A stretch of 64,000 nucleotides of DNA from Pelosinus sp. (GTDB lineage Bacteria > Bacillota > Negativicutes > DSM-13327), in assembly GCA_029239675.1 (NCBI GenBank), contig JARBUM010000006.1, positions 62,001 to 126,000 on the forward strand, written 5' to 3'. The translations under genes and the position numbers were made by a program. The notes under the pieces were generated by a model. The model did not search any database. It had not been told where the DNA came from and worked only from the letters and a program-made list of their open reading frames with translations. Shown one piece after another: positions 51,509-60,363 of the stretch (positions are counted from its first letter, which is position 1; each line of letters begins with the position of its first letter).

Positions 51509-52740
51509 TTAAAACGCTTTTAAAACCAATGTTGCATTATGCCCTCCAAAACCAAATGAATTTGTTAATGCATAAGAAGGCCTTGCTGCTATCCCTATAT
51601 TAGGAATATAGTATAAATCACATTCTGGATCTGGAGTTTTATAATTGATCGTTGGTGGTAAAAAACCGTCTTTAAGAGCAGAAGCAGTTATAATCGCTTC
51701 AATGGCTCCTGCTGCTCCTAATAAATGACCTGTCATGGATTTCGTCGAACTAATAGGAATATCATAAGCATACTTCGCAAATATTGCTTTGATTGCATCT
51801 GTTTCATTTTTATCATTTAATGCTGTTGATGTACCATGAGCATTTATATATCCAACGTTACAAGGATTAATACCTGCATCTTCTATTGCCAGCTTCATGC
51901 ACTGAGCAGCACCTTCGCCCCCTTGGGCAGGAGCCGTAACATGATATGCATCATTCGTAGAACCATAGCCTACAATTTCTGCAATAATGTTTGCTCCTCG
52001 CTTCAAGGCATGATCCAGTTCTTCTACTATGAGAACACCTGCTCCCTCTCCTAGTACGAATCCCTCACGTTCTAAATCAAAAGGTCTAGAGGCAGATGCG
52101 GCATCTTGATTAGTCGTCATCGCTTTCATTGCACAAAAACCTGCTAATGCTAATCTTGTAATCGATGCTTCCGTTCCACTGGCAATCATCATATCAGCAG
52201 CATTCCTTTGAATGATTTTATAAGCATCACCAATCGCATTGGTAGATGAGGCACAGGCTGTAACAATACATTCTGTAAACCCCTTAACTCCATATTTAAT
52301 CGCAATCAATCCCGCAGCCATATTTGGTAACATCATGGTTACCAAAAAGGGGCTAACTCGATTTGTCCCTTTTTCTAACAGCAGACTATGCTGCTGTTCA
52401 ATCGTTTCTATACCGCCAATACCTGTCCCCATAATCACACCTATACGTGCTTTGTCCATTTTATCAAAATCAATCTTTGCCTCTTCCACGGCCATGTGAG
52501 TAGCTGCCATAGCATATTGTGAGAAGCGATCCATCCTTTTGATTTCTTTTTTTCTAGAAACTGATTAGGATCAAAATCCTTGATTTCAGCTCCTACTTGT
52601 GTAGGTAAGTCAGCTACATTAATTCTCTCAATTCTGCTAATTCCAGATTTCCCCTGCTTAATTGACTGCCATAGATTATCTGCACCGCATCCTAAAGAAG
52701 ATACAGCTCCCATCCCTGTAATCACTACACGTCTCTTCAT
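51509..52740 (-). pseudogene. fabF: beta-ketoacyl-ACP synthase II, split by a -1 shift at a slippery A7 run
   Basis: The 5' part (52740-52441 frame, start ATG 52740 after GGGAGGATTT) encodes KRRVVITGMGAVSSLGCG through DPNQFLEKK. The remainder is in the -1 frame: EIKRMDRFSQYAMAA onward, with the catalytic Cys (VTACASSTNA), His (YINAHGTSTALND) and His (GHLLGAAGAIEA) all intact. A single -1 shift at A AAA AAG (52553-52546 on the minus strand) joins them into a complete FabF. It could be a deleted A in a homopolymer, a true pseudogene, or programmed/transcriptional slippage. FabF elongates fatty acids. It stands away from a fab operon. Confidence 0.8.
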
Positions 52741-52955
52741 CTTAAATCCTCCCAGATTCATTTTTTCAGTATATATTGACTCGTACAAAGCAGCTTTTTA
52801 TAAATGATTTATTCATACTTTACTACTGTAACATACCTATTTTTTAAAAATGAACAAGTCTTGCTTTTGTGTAGTGAAATACAGTGAATCATTTTCCACC
52901 ATGAAAATTACCGTTTTCAGACCAGAAGCTTTTGTATTAGGAGTATATGTCTATA

Positions 52956-53354
52956 TTATTCTCTATATCGTTCTAAGCGCTCTTTAAGAGTGCCTGTATG
53001 CAACTCAAAGAGGTGGTTATCAAAGTCATAAAAATATAAGGATCTCCCCTCCCCTGCTACCCTTGGCCTAGGCGGTTTATAGTCTACACCTAGAACTTTC
53101 ACCCTTTCTTCATATTTAACAAAATCTTCTTCTTTGATCTTAAATGCTATATGATTATTAGTTCGTTCCTTCAACGGTTCCCCTTCCATAATAGCAATCC
53201 ACTGATTACCGATCAGAAAAAATTTCTCCTTCGCTATTGAAAACATCTTATCTCCACTGGAATAGACTTCTTCGGCATCAAATATACTTTTAAAAAACGC
53301 AGATGCTTTCTCCAAGTCTTTCACAATAAATGTAATATGGCTTATGCCCTCCAT
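52956..53354 (-). CDS. fosX: FosX-type fosfomycin resistance hydrolase
   Basis: About 133 residues, a single-domain vicinal-oxygen-chelate protein. GISHITFIVKDLEKA, AEEVYSSGDKMFSIAKEKFFLIG, WIAIMEGEPL, NNHIAFKI and PRVAGEGRSLYFYDFDNHLFELHTGTLKERLERY follow the Listeria FosX closely. Metal ligands are H6, the His of NNHIAF and the Glu of FELH; the GEGRSLYFYDFD segment binds fosfomycin. FosX opens the epoxide with water and needs Mn(II). ATG 53354 is chosen because GGAGG lies nine bases upstream. Resistance itself is inferred. Confidence 0.9.
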   Translation of the reverse strand: MEGISHITFIVKDLEKASAFFKSIFDAEEVYSSGDKMFSIAKEKFFLIGNQWIAIMEGEPLKERTNNHIAFKIKEEDFVKYEERVKVLGVDYKPPRPRVAGEGRSLYFYDFDNHLFELHTGTLKERLERYRE

Positions 53355-53454
53355 TTTAGAGTCCTCCATCTAAATATTTTTGACTAACTAGTCCAAAATA
53401 TTTCTTTTTGTCATAATTCTGTCACATTTACATGTTACTCTTAACACATCAACT

Positions 53455-53523
53455 GATCGGCACAGCATCGGTTCATTTTGAAATAATACATAGCTTCTCC
53501 AATAATCCGATGCAAAGCCGATC
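53455..53523. repeat. nested inverted repeat upstream of the outer-membrane protein gene
   Basis: GATCGGC, four bases, CATCGG, 35 bases, CCGATG, four bases, GCCGATC. Both inner and outer arms are perfect. It lies between divergent fosX and the barrel gene. Confidence 0.65.
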
Positions 53524-53530
53524 ATTCATA

Positions 53531-53577
53531 TATATCAAATAATTTCTCTGTCTTTTTATTTGATATAAGAGAAAATA
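53531..53577. repeat. 12-bp AT-rich inverted repeat before the outer-membrane protein gene
   Basis: TATATCAAATAA (53531-53542) and TTATTTGATATA (53566-53577), loop of 23 bases, ending 26 bases before the start codon. A regulator site or 5' UTR hairpin are both possible. Confidence 0.5.
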
Positions 53578-53603
53578 CTTACGAATTTTTAGGGGGAATA
53601 CTC

Positions 53604-54143
53604 ATGAAAAAGAAAATATTAACTCTTATGGCAGGCACCATGTTAGCTACCAGCATTGGCTATGCAGCACCAATTACTGACCTTGCTCCAGGAGAAACTA
53701 CAATTGGATATAACCATTATAACTTAGACCAATATGGACATAGCGTAGATAATGATAGCGTTTATCTAGAACATGCTCTTTCAGATAAATTTAATGTCGG
53801 TATTGAAAGAAATGGTTATTCATCACAATACAGTGGTTGGGATACCACAGACGTCTATGCCCACTACAAATTAGACAACAATGTTCGTTTGATTGTTGGC
53901 GATCGCAACTATAGTGATAGCTCTGATAAATTCTTCTATGGTGTTGGCGGCAATATGAACTTAGCTCCAAAATTAGATGGATATGCCTCCGTAACTACGA
54001 GTAATGTAGAAACAAGCTGGCAAACAGGCGTCAACTATAAAATGGATGGCCAAACCGCTCTACATCTTGGATATAAATCAGATAAATATGATGATTCCTC
54101 AGCTCGAGATGGCTTTGGATTTGGTATCAACCATAATTTCTAA
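53604..54143 (+). CDS. outer-membrane beta-barrel protein
   Basis: 179 residues with a signal peptide (about 1-21, LTLMAGTMLATSIGYA). The rest alternates polar and hydrophobic residues in about ten predicted strands with frequent Tyr/Gly, for example TTIGYNHYNLDQYGH, FNVGIERNGYSS, DVYAHYKLDNNVRLIVGDRNY and TALHLGYKSDKY, and ends in a terminal Phe (GFGFGINHNF), the hallmark recognised by the outer-membrane assembly machinery. It supports a diderm cell envelope. Specific function unknown. GGGGGAA precedes the ATG. Confidence 0.82.
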   Translation: MKKKILTLMAGTMLATSIGYAAPITDLAPGETTIGYNHYNLDQYGHSVDNDSVYLEHALSDKFNVGIERNGYSSQYSGWDTTDVYAHYKLDNNVRLIVGDRNYSDSSDKFFYGVGGNMNLAPKLDGYASVTTSNVETSWQTGVNYKMDGQTALHLGYKSDKYDDSSARDGFGFGINHNF

Positions 54144-54153
54144 AATATCATAG

Positions 54154-54193
54154 AAACAGACTGACAACAATCATTGTTGCCAGTCTGTTTTTT
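54154..54193. terminator. hairpin terminator after the outer-membrane protein gene
   Basis: AAACAGACTG and CAGTCTGTTT arms with an inner CAACAAT/ATTGTTG, followed by a T-tract on the plus strand. Confidence 0.85.
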
Positions 54194-54719
54194 ATTTAAC
54201 CAATAAAACCTCTAGAAACGCTTTCATATATTGGGGTAAGTCTGGAGGACGACGGCTGGAGATTAAATTGCCGTCTACAACTACAGGTTCATCTAACCAG
54301 ATCCCACCTGCATTCTCCATATCATCCCGAATACCAGGAGTGCTAGTTACTTTTTTCCCCTTTAGAATCTTAGCAGAAATAAGTACCCAGCCAGCATGAC
54401 AAATTTGTCCAATGGGCTTTTCCTTAGCATCAAAAGCCTGAACTAATTGCAGCACCTCGGGAAAACGTCTTAATTTGTCTGGAGCCCATCCTCCTGGCAC
54501 CAGTAAAGCATCATATTCATTTGCACTTACCTGGGTAAAACTATAATCAGATTCAATGGGAACACCATATTTTCCGATATACTTTTCTTTTGCTTTTTCA
54601 CCAACAATATCCACTTTTACTCCCGCTTCTCGTAAACGCAATACAGGATACCACATTTCTAAATCTTCAAAATCATGATCTACTAATTGAAGAGCTTTTA
54701 AGATCTTTTTTGTCATCAC
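54192..54719 (-). CDS. DJ-1/PfpI-family protein
   Basis: 175 residues. The nucleophile elbow QICHAGW (C107, H108), the LLVPGGWAPDKLRRFPEVLQLV segment and VTSTPGIRDDMENAGG fit the PfpI/YhbO branch, whose members act as peptidases or glyoxalase/deglycase-type enzymes in stress defence. Length and ending are complete. Convergent with the barrel gene; it stands alone. Confidence 0.9.
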   Translation of the reverse strand: MMTKKILKALQLVDHDFEDLEMWYPVLRLREAGVKVDIVGEKAKEKYIGKYGVPIESDYSFTQVSANEYDALLVPGGWAPDKLRRFPEVLQLVQAFDAKEKPIGQICHAGWVLISAKILKGKKVTSTPGIRDDMENAGGIWLDEPVVVDGNLISSRRPPDLPQYMKAFLEVLLVK

Positions 54720-54821
54720 CAGTCCTCCTCTATTTCATTTACCACATAGTTTCTGCTACTTCATACTAATTCCTGCTTGCTGCAATAAGATTTCATGATT
54801 TGGTCCTCAAGCTTTTCAGTA

Positions 54822-55646
54822 TTAAAATAAGAAGGAAGACACTTCGATCCTTTTTATTTTCCATTGGCCATCTTCATATTTCCAACGAGAATAAATATTA
54901 CCAATACCATCAGCACCATAGGCACCAATAATCCGTTGTATACCCTTGAGCTCATATACACCATCATAATCAATATCAATCGGTTCCAATATAGTAAAGG
55001 GATACGAGATCGGCTTCACTTCTTTCAAAAGCTTGCCATTTTCATCATAAATAGCAGACTGTACATAAAAATCTTTTTTATTCTCTAAGTCCAAGAAAAT
55101 CCTACGTTTAGTATTCTCATTAACAAGTTGGGCCTTATAATCATCCACAAATTTTCCTGTAAATTTAGCACCATCATTATTTTTGTGATCAAAAATAACC
55201 CTTGGCTCAGGAAGATTATAATTCACAATCATATGTCCTACTATACCGCCACTTCCACCAGTAGGAGCACTAATCATGACATCACTTATTTTATCACCCG
55301 TGAAATCTCCAACAAATATTTTACCTTGATAACCTGAAAAGTTATTTAAATCCATAGTCTTCACATGATTGGTTGCACCATCACGAACCATAATACCCAT
55401 ATTATCGGAAAATCTATCACTCTTCTTGTTCTTATGTCCAATTAGATAAAGAGTATCTATGACTTCATCTCCTGTAATATCTGCCGCTGATGCATCAATC
55501 ATATAATAGTTAGCAGGCAATTGAAGTTCTTCGAATGCTGAAGTAGTCATTTGTTCTACATCTTTATCTTCAGCAAAAACCGCACCTACTCCAGTAAAAA
55601 AAACACTGAAGATTAAAGTAGCAATCATTGTCCCTGTAAAATTCAT
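54822..55646 (-). CDS. secreted protein with FG-GAP/VCBS-like calcium-binding motifs
   Basis: About 274 residues, signal peptide about 1-26. D-x-T/D-G-D-type loops occur three times: ADITGDEVIDTLYLIG, VGDFTGDKISDVMISA and IDIDYDGVYELKGIQ, as in FG-GAP/VCBS beta-propeller blades. The C-terminus (SRWKYEDGQWKIKRIEV) is a short beta domain. ATG 55646 with GAGAGGGAAG upstream; an ATG at 55685 would extend the N-terminus without a ribosome site. Extracellular or periplasmic; substrate unknown. Confidence 0.7.
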   Translation of the reverse strand: MNFTGTMIATLIFSVFFTGVGAVFAEDKDVEQMTTSAFEELQLPANYYMIDASAADITGDEVIDTLYLIGHKNKKSDRFSDNMGIMVRDGATNHVKTMDLNNFSGYQGKIFVGDFTGDKISDVMISAPTGGSGGIVGHMIVNYNLPEPRVIFDHKNNDGAKFTGKFVDDYKAQLVNENTKRRIFLDLENKKDFYVQSAIYDENGKLLKEVKPISYPFTILEPIDIDYDGVYELKGIQRIIGAYGADGIGNIYSRWKYEDGQWKIKRIEVSSFLF

Positions 55647-55735
55647 TATCTTCCCTCTCTTTCCTCTTTTTTTGTAAAAATACAATATCTATTATAGCAT
55701 TATATCTTTATTGCATTGTATAACTATAGCTTATC

Positions 55736-55764
55736 TTGACGATAATAAAAAAAAGCACTATACT
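55736..55764 (+). promoter_or_regulatory. promoter of the Mn-riboswitch/antiporter unit
   Basis: TTGACG (55736-55741), 17 bases, TATACT (55759-55764). Transcription should start near 55771, just before the riboswitch. Confidence 0.75.
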
Positions 55765-55773
55765 TAGTTTATC

Positions 55774-55863
55774 AAAGGGGAGTAATTAATATAGGTGCTG
55801 TCAACATAATGGTGTAACAACCTGGTAGTACCCGCTATTGTGCGTAATGAGACCTTTGGTGCT
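55774..55863 (+). promoter_or_regulatory. yybP-ykoY (Mn2+) riboswitch
   Basis: AAAGGGGAGTAA at the 5' side and CCCGCTATTG, then AATGAGACCTTTG at the 3' side are the conserved blocks of the yybP-ykoY aptamer. It stands between the promoter and an intrinsic terminator and precedes a CaCA-type antiporter gene. Manganese sensing is established for the family; here it is inferred. Confidence 0.85.
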
Positions 55864-55896
55864 TTTTAAGAGCACCAAAGGTCTCTTTGTTTTTTC
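55849..55896 (+). terminator. riboswitch-controlled terminator
   Basis: GAGACCTTTGGTGCT (55849-55863) pairs with AGCACCAAAGGTCTC (55871-55885), then TTTGTTTTTT. The 5' arm is part of the aptamer's conserved 3' block, so ligand-bound aptamer and terminator exclude each other. Confidence 0.85.
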
Positions 55897-55928
55897 CCTT
55901 CTATACTATATCAATTGGAGGTATTTGA

Positions 55929-56918
55929 ATGCTTAGTCTTTATGCAACACTAGTAGTAGCTATCATTGTAATCTATTATAGCTGTGAGCTCTTTGTCAAT
56001 GCTATTGAATGGGTTGGTAAAAAGTTCAATGTTGCTCAATGTGCAGTAGGAACCATTCTAGCAGCCTTTGGCACAGCTTTACCTGAAAGCGTTGTAACCT
56101 TTATGGCAGTAGCTTTTAATTCCAGTCCTGAGCAAAAAGATATTGGTATTGGAGCCGCTTTAGGTGGTCCTCTTGTACTTGGAACACTATCCTATGCCGT
56201 AGTAGGACTCTGTATTATCTTTTACCGTAAGAAACGGGAATTAGGAACAGAAATTGATATTGATAATAACAAGTTAAGCCGAGATCAGCTTTGGTTTGTA
56301 TCTATTTTTATCTTTAAAGTATTAATGGGACTTGTTATCTTTAGTATTAAGCCCCTTGCAGGTTTTTTATTTTTGGCAGCCTATGGATTTTATTTTTACA
56401 AAGAAATGGGCGCTGAATGTATTATCTCTGAAGACGCCATGGAACCCCTAACATTCCAGCCAAAGGAGAAAGATCCTACTGTATTCTGGGTATTATCCCA
56501 AACCTTTATTTCTCTGTTACTTATCTTTATCAGTTCACATTTATTCGTTAAAAATTTAGAGTTACTAAGTATCTCTTGGAATATGTCTCCCTTAATTGTC
56601 TCCTTACTAATAAGCCCAATTGCTACTGAATTGCCTGAAATTCTAAATGCAGTGATCTGGGTTAGACAAGGTAAAGAGACTCTTGCTCTTGGCAATATTA
56701 GTGGATCGATGATGATACAAGCTACGATTCCAACTGCCTTCGGGCTATTCTTTACGCCTTGGTTATTTGATTTTCATCTTATATGGGCGGGAGCCATGAC
56801 CCTTATTTCGGTCATTTACTTATTAATCACCCTAAAGCGGGACAAACTATCTCCCAGTCGTCTAGTCTATGCAGGAGCTTTTTATTTCCTTTTTTCCTGT
56901 ATATTTCTTATAAAGTAA
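55929..56918 (+). CDS. CaCA-family (Na+/Ca2+ exchanger-like) cation antiporter, Mn-riboswitch controlled
   Basis: 329 residues with about ten membrane helices. Both alpha repeats are present: GTILAAFGTALPESVVTFMA and LLISPIATELPEILNAVIW, with the Glu residues that bind the cation. The second half begins after a cytoplasmic loop with DPTVFWVLSQTF. Family members exchange Ca2+ or other divalents for Na+ or H+. The upstream yybP-ykoY riboswitch suggests that Mn2+ is the substrate or signal, as for MntP and TerC-type genes under the same control. Confidence 0.85.
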   Translation: MLSLYATLVVAIIVIYYSCELFVNAIEWVGKKFNVAQCAVGTILAAFGTALPESVVTFMAVAFNSSPEQKDIGIGAALGGPLVLGTLSYAVVGLCIIFYRKKRELGTEIDIDNNKLSRDQLWFVSIFIFKVLMGLVIFSIKPLAGFLFLAAYGFYFYKEMGAECIISEDAMEPLTFQPKEKDPTVFWVLSQTFISLLLIFISSHLFVKNLELLSISWNMSPLIVSLLISPIATELPEILNAVIWVRQGKETLALGNISGSMMIQATIPTAFGLFFTPWLFDFHLIWAGAMTLISVIYLLITLKRDKLSPSRLVYAGAFYFLFSCIFLIK

Positions 56919-56995
56919 AGGATTACATAGCATTTTAAACTAAATTGACTTATACTCTAAGTAAACTAAACAATAATAGCAAAGGGGTAATGACA

Positions 56996-57487
56996 ATGCA
57001 AACTAAAACGATTCGCGACTCCGCTGTAGACATCTCCATGGTCATGCTGCCACATCAAGCCAATGTTGCTGGAAATGTTCATGGTGGTGAAATAATGAAA
57101 CTAATGGATAATGCCGCTTATGTAGTTGCACATAGACATGCTCGTTCCAATGTTGTAACTGCAAGAGTAGATGAATTGACGTTTCATCAGCCTATCTACG
57201 TGGGAAACTTAGTAATTTGTCATGCTCATTTAACCTTTGTAGGAAAGTCTTCTATGGAGGTTTCCGTTATTGTTGAGGTAGAAGATCTATTTAAAGATGC
57301 TCCTAGCAAATGTGCATTAACTGCCCTCTTTACTATGGTAGCTTTAAATGCAGGCGGTCATACCTGCGCCGTTCCAACTCTCGAACTCATCTCCGATGCA
57401 GAGCGTACTAGGTTTGAAGAAGGCAAGCTACGCTATGAGGCAAATCGAGGAAAGGCCAAAACTTGTTCGATACCAGAACGCCTTTAA
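56996..57487 (+). CDS. acyl-CoA thioesterase, hotdog fold (YciA/BFIT-like)
   Basis: About 163 residues from ATG 56996, with AAAGGGG eight bases upstream. The hotdog domain starts VDISMVMLPHQANVAGNVHGGEIMKLMDNAAYVVAHRHA, where the N/HGG and the downstream Asp form the active site, followed by RVDELTFHQPIYVGNLVICHAHLTFVGKSSMEVSVIVE. It cleaves acyl-CoA, probably medium chain. It lies 77 bases after the antiporter gene and may be co-transcribed. Confidence 0.88.
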   Translation: MQTKTIRDSAVDISMVMLPHQANVAGNVHGGEIMKLMDNAAYVVAHRHARSNVVTARVDELTFHQPIYVGNLVICHAHLTFVGKSSMEVSVIVEVEDLFKDAPSKCALTALFTMVALNAGGHTCAVPTLELISDAERTRFEEGKLRYEANRGKAKTCSIPERL

Positions 57488-57587
57488 CAACAATTCTATC
57501 TCTGAAGGTAAGGACGGTTTTAAGAAAATAGCATTTTCAAGATTATAATACCGTTACGCTTCCGTTTACTCGCAAAGTATAATAGAT

Positions 57588-57636
57588 GTAAACAAATAAA
57601 AGTTGCCTTGCTATAAGGCAGCTTTTATTTGTTTAC
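57588..57636. terminator. bidirectional hairpin terminator
   Basis: GTAAACAAATAAAAG and CTTTTATTTGTTTAC arms, inner TGCCTT/AAGGCA, between convergent genes. Confidence 0.85.
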
Positions 57637-57645
57637 CAACTCAGC

Positions 57646-58416
57646 TTACCCAAGCCATTGTATAATCTTTTGCTGTAATTCCTTCTCCCATAAAGGTGAA
57701 TTATAAGTATGATCTGCCCCTTCTATAATCTGCAACTCACAGTTGCTCTCTAGTCTTTTGTTCAAGATACCTTGATACTGATATGCATTTTCCAAAGGTG
57801 TCTCTATGTCCTCACTTCCATGCACCAATAGTACCTTTCCATGGAACTTATGAATTTCAGCCAGAGGCCGCAGTTCAGATAAAGACAAAAACAGCCCTCT
57901 CCCTAATTCAAAGCCTTCATAATTTACTGCGCCTTCTTGTAAGCATTTTTGATAACGCTCTTGCCCTACAATCTTTACAATATCATTATAGGCATCCGCC
58001 ACAGGAGATAACAAAATCAATTGGTGGATCCTTCTATCTGATGCTGCCACACTAGCGGCAATGGCTCCCCCTAAACTATGACCGATTAATGTAATGTTAG
58101 TAAGATCAATATCCGAGTATTTTTCCAGTACATCAATGGCTTTAATGGTTTCCTCTATTTGCTGGATAATTGTAATATCCCGATACTCTCCTGAACTTTC
58201 CCCGCAACCGCTAAAGTCAAATCGTAAAACTGCATAACCAGCAAGGCAAAGTTTACGAGCCAATGTAACAAAAAGCCTATGCTGCCCAACTTTGCTGCTA
58301 ACAAAACCATGGCAGATGACTATAGCAGGTTTTTTCTTACTTTCATTATAATGGGGTATATGCAACACACCACTTAATTGCTGGGAATGGGTATGAATAA
58401 TAATTTGCTGTTCCAT
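57646..58416 (-). CDS. alpha/beta-hydrolase (esterase/peptidase-like)
   Basis: 256 residues. Oxyanion-hole region VICHGFVSSKVGQ, the nucleophile elbow GHSLGGAIA (S114), the acid in VHGSEDIETPL and the His in GADHTYNSP complete the catalytic triad. Resembles cinnamoyl-ester-hydrolase-like and other S9/S33-related cytoplasmic esterases. Substrate unknown. Stands alone. Confidence 0.9.
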   Translation of the reverse strand: MEQQIIIHTHSQQLSGVLHIPHYNESKKKPAIVICHGFVSSKVGQHRLFVTLARKLCLAGYAVLRFDFSGCGESSGEYRDITIIQQIEETIKAIDVLEKYSDIDLTNITLIGHSLGGAIAASVAASDRRIHQLILLSPVADAYNDIVKIVGQERYQKCLQEGAVNYEGFELGRGLFLSLSELRPLAEIHKFHGKVLLVHGSEDIETPLENAYQYQGILNKRLESNCELQIIEGADHTYNSPLWEKELQQKIIQWLG

Positions 58417-58527
58417 AATATCTCTTCTCCTTACAGAATCATCCCCTCAAAATTTCCTAGTGGGTATTTTTCATAGTAAACTAAGCATGTACAATAAGTA
58501 TATCTCCTTTTGCCTAAAAAGGAAAAG

Positions 58528-58561
58528 GGCTAAGACCATATCTTAACAATATGTCTTAGCC
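58528..58561 (-). terminator. terminator of the sulfate-assimilation operon
   Basis: GGCTAAGAC and GTCTTAGCC arms; CCTTTTCCTTTTT follows on the minus strand, 30 bases after the cysN stop. Confidence 0.75.
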
Positions 58562-58593
58562 TTTGGTGTTCCAATCAGCAACTAACTCTAAAC

Positions 58594-60321
58594 TTAAATT
58601 TGATATTCAATTTCTAAGGACTTAGTTTCATTCAAATATCGTATTTGTCTAAACTTCATAAAATCAAACCATTCATTAGCAAAGGCTGCTATTTTACTAT
58701 TTTCTGACTGTTGCAGTTTTGCAAGATCTATTGCAAATTTGGTAAAATCCTCTGCAGAATGAATCTTAATAAAGGCACCTTGTGGATCAATTGAAGGGAT
58801 TGATTCATAGCTACATTCATCAAATGAAGTTATATCCTGTAATTTCGATTTTCTTATTTTTGCCACAAGACGTTTTTTTATATCTACTACATTAAAATCT
58901 GCTGGATATTCATATGTTACACCCGTGGAAGGTATAACATCACCTATATTGAAGGAATGAGGCACTCCTTCGACTTTTTTAATCCCACCCTCAGAAAGCA
59001 CATAGTAATATTCATCAAAACACTTAACTACTATTTCATCATCCTGTTTTGAAAATTTGCTGACAGACTGTCTTTCTTGTGCTAAGCCAGTAACAATACC
59101 GCCGCCGCAAACATCATAACCATCTACAATGACGAATCTTCCAGTATTTTGATTGTTTTTAAATTCATCAAAGCAGATTTCCCGTTTCGTTTTAATGGTT
59201 ACTTCCGCCACATCATTGGTCTTCGCCTGACTGGCATTCTCTAAATTTTCTAAGGTAGTTGCATCAATGACTTTATTAATCGCATAAATTTCGCACTCCA
59301 CTTCCTGTGTGGCTAATTTAAGCTTATATTCCTTATTTTTCACTAGGTCATTTTTCCCCATCCAAAAGAGAGAAGCCTTAAAGGTATCCGCTGTTATTGG
59401 CGCGTCATAAGTATGAGAAATAAATTCACCTCGTTGATTAAAAAACTCATCTTCTACAGTAATCCCCACGGACATCCCCGCAGAAATGCTTTCAGTTTTA
59501 TCTTTTTCCACCCAATATTCTATGCTTTTTACTTTGGTTACCTTATTGCTAGGAGAAATCAAAATTTCATCCCCTGTTTTTAAAGTGCCTGCTTCGATTC
59601 TTCCTGCAATAATTCTTCGGTTGTCAAATTTATACACATCTTGAATAGGGAAACGCAAAGGTTTTCCTTCTAAGCCTTTATCCTTTTCGAATAAATCGAT
59701 GGCCTCTAGAACGGGCTCTCCCTTGTACCAAGGCATTTTATCTGATAGAGCTGTTATATTTTCTCCATGAAAAGCAGAAACGGGTATATATTTTAAAGGA
59801 TATACATGTAAGCTATGCAAAAATTCATTCATTTCCTGCTTTATGTTATTAAATTTCTCTTCCGAGTACTGTATTAGGTCCATCTTATTGACTAAGACAT
59901 ATGCCTTTTGTATCCCAAGAAGAGATAGTATATATCCATGTCTTTTGGATTGTTCCTGAATCCCCTCATTAGCGTCAATAATCAGCAAGGCAGCCTCGGC
60001 ACTGGCAGCCCCGGATATCATATTCTTCAAAAATTCCTTATGACCTGGAGCATCAATGATCACATAGTCTCTTTTATCCGTACGAAATTGGAGCTGTGTG
60101 GTATCAATAGTTATACCTTGTTTTTGCTCTTCTTCAAAAGCATCCAATAGATATGCGTATTCAAAAGGTTTTCCTTTTTCTTTCGCAATTTTCTTTACAC
60201 GATCTATAGCACCCTCTGGTAAGGATTTTGTATCATATAACAACCTACCGATTACGGTAGACTTTCCATGATCTACATGTCCTACAACAACAATATTCAA
60301 TACTTCTCTAGCAATATCCAT
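58594..60321 (-). CDS. cysN: sulfate adenylyltransferase, GTPase subunit
   Basis: 575 residues. A translation-factor-like GTPase: GHVDHGKST (P-loop, about 14-22), DAPGHKEF (G3) and NKMDL (G4). Two beta-barrel domains follow, then an additional C-terminal part. With CysD it makes adenosine 5'-phosphosulfate from sulfate and ATP, driven by GTP. The C-terminus contains no APS-kinase P-loop, so the protein is not a CysNC fusion. Last gene of the operon, 42 bases after cysD. Confidence 0.93.
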   Translation of the reverse strand: MDIAREVLNIVVVGHVDHGKSTVIGRLLYDTKSLPEGAIDRVKKIAKEKGKPFEYAYLLDAFEEEQKQGITIDTTQLQFRTDKRDYVIIDAPGHKEFLKNMISGAASAEAALLIIDANEGIQEQSKRHGYILSLLGIQKAYVLVNKMDLIQYSEEKFNNIKQEMNEFLHSLHVYPLKYIPVSAFHGENITALSDKMPWYKGEPVLEAIDLFEKDKGLEGKPLRFPIQDVYKFDNRRIIAGRIEAGTLKTGDEILISPSNKVTKVKSIEYWVEKDKTESISAGMSVGITVEDEFFNQRGEFISHTYDAPITADTFKASLFWMGKNDLVKNKEYKLKLATQEVECEIYAINKVIDATTLENLENASQAKTNDVAEVTIKTKREICFDEFKNNQNTGRFVIVDGYDVCGGGIVTGLAQERQSVSKFSKQDDEIVVKCFDEYYYVLSEGGIKKVEGVPHSFNIGDVIPSTGVTYEYPADFNVVDIKKRLVAKIRKSKLQDITSFDECSYESIPSIDPQGAFIKIHSAEDFTKFAIDLAKLQQSENSKIAAFANEWFDFMKFRQIRYLNETKSLEIEYQI

Positions 60322-60363
60322 GGTTTACCTCCTACAACTATCTGGTTCCAATCATAAACAGCC

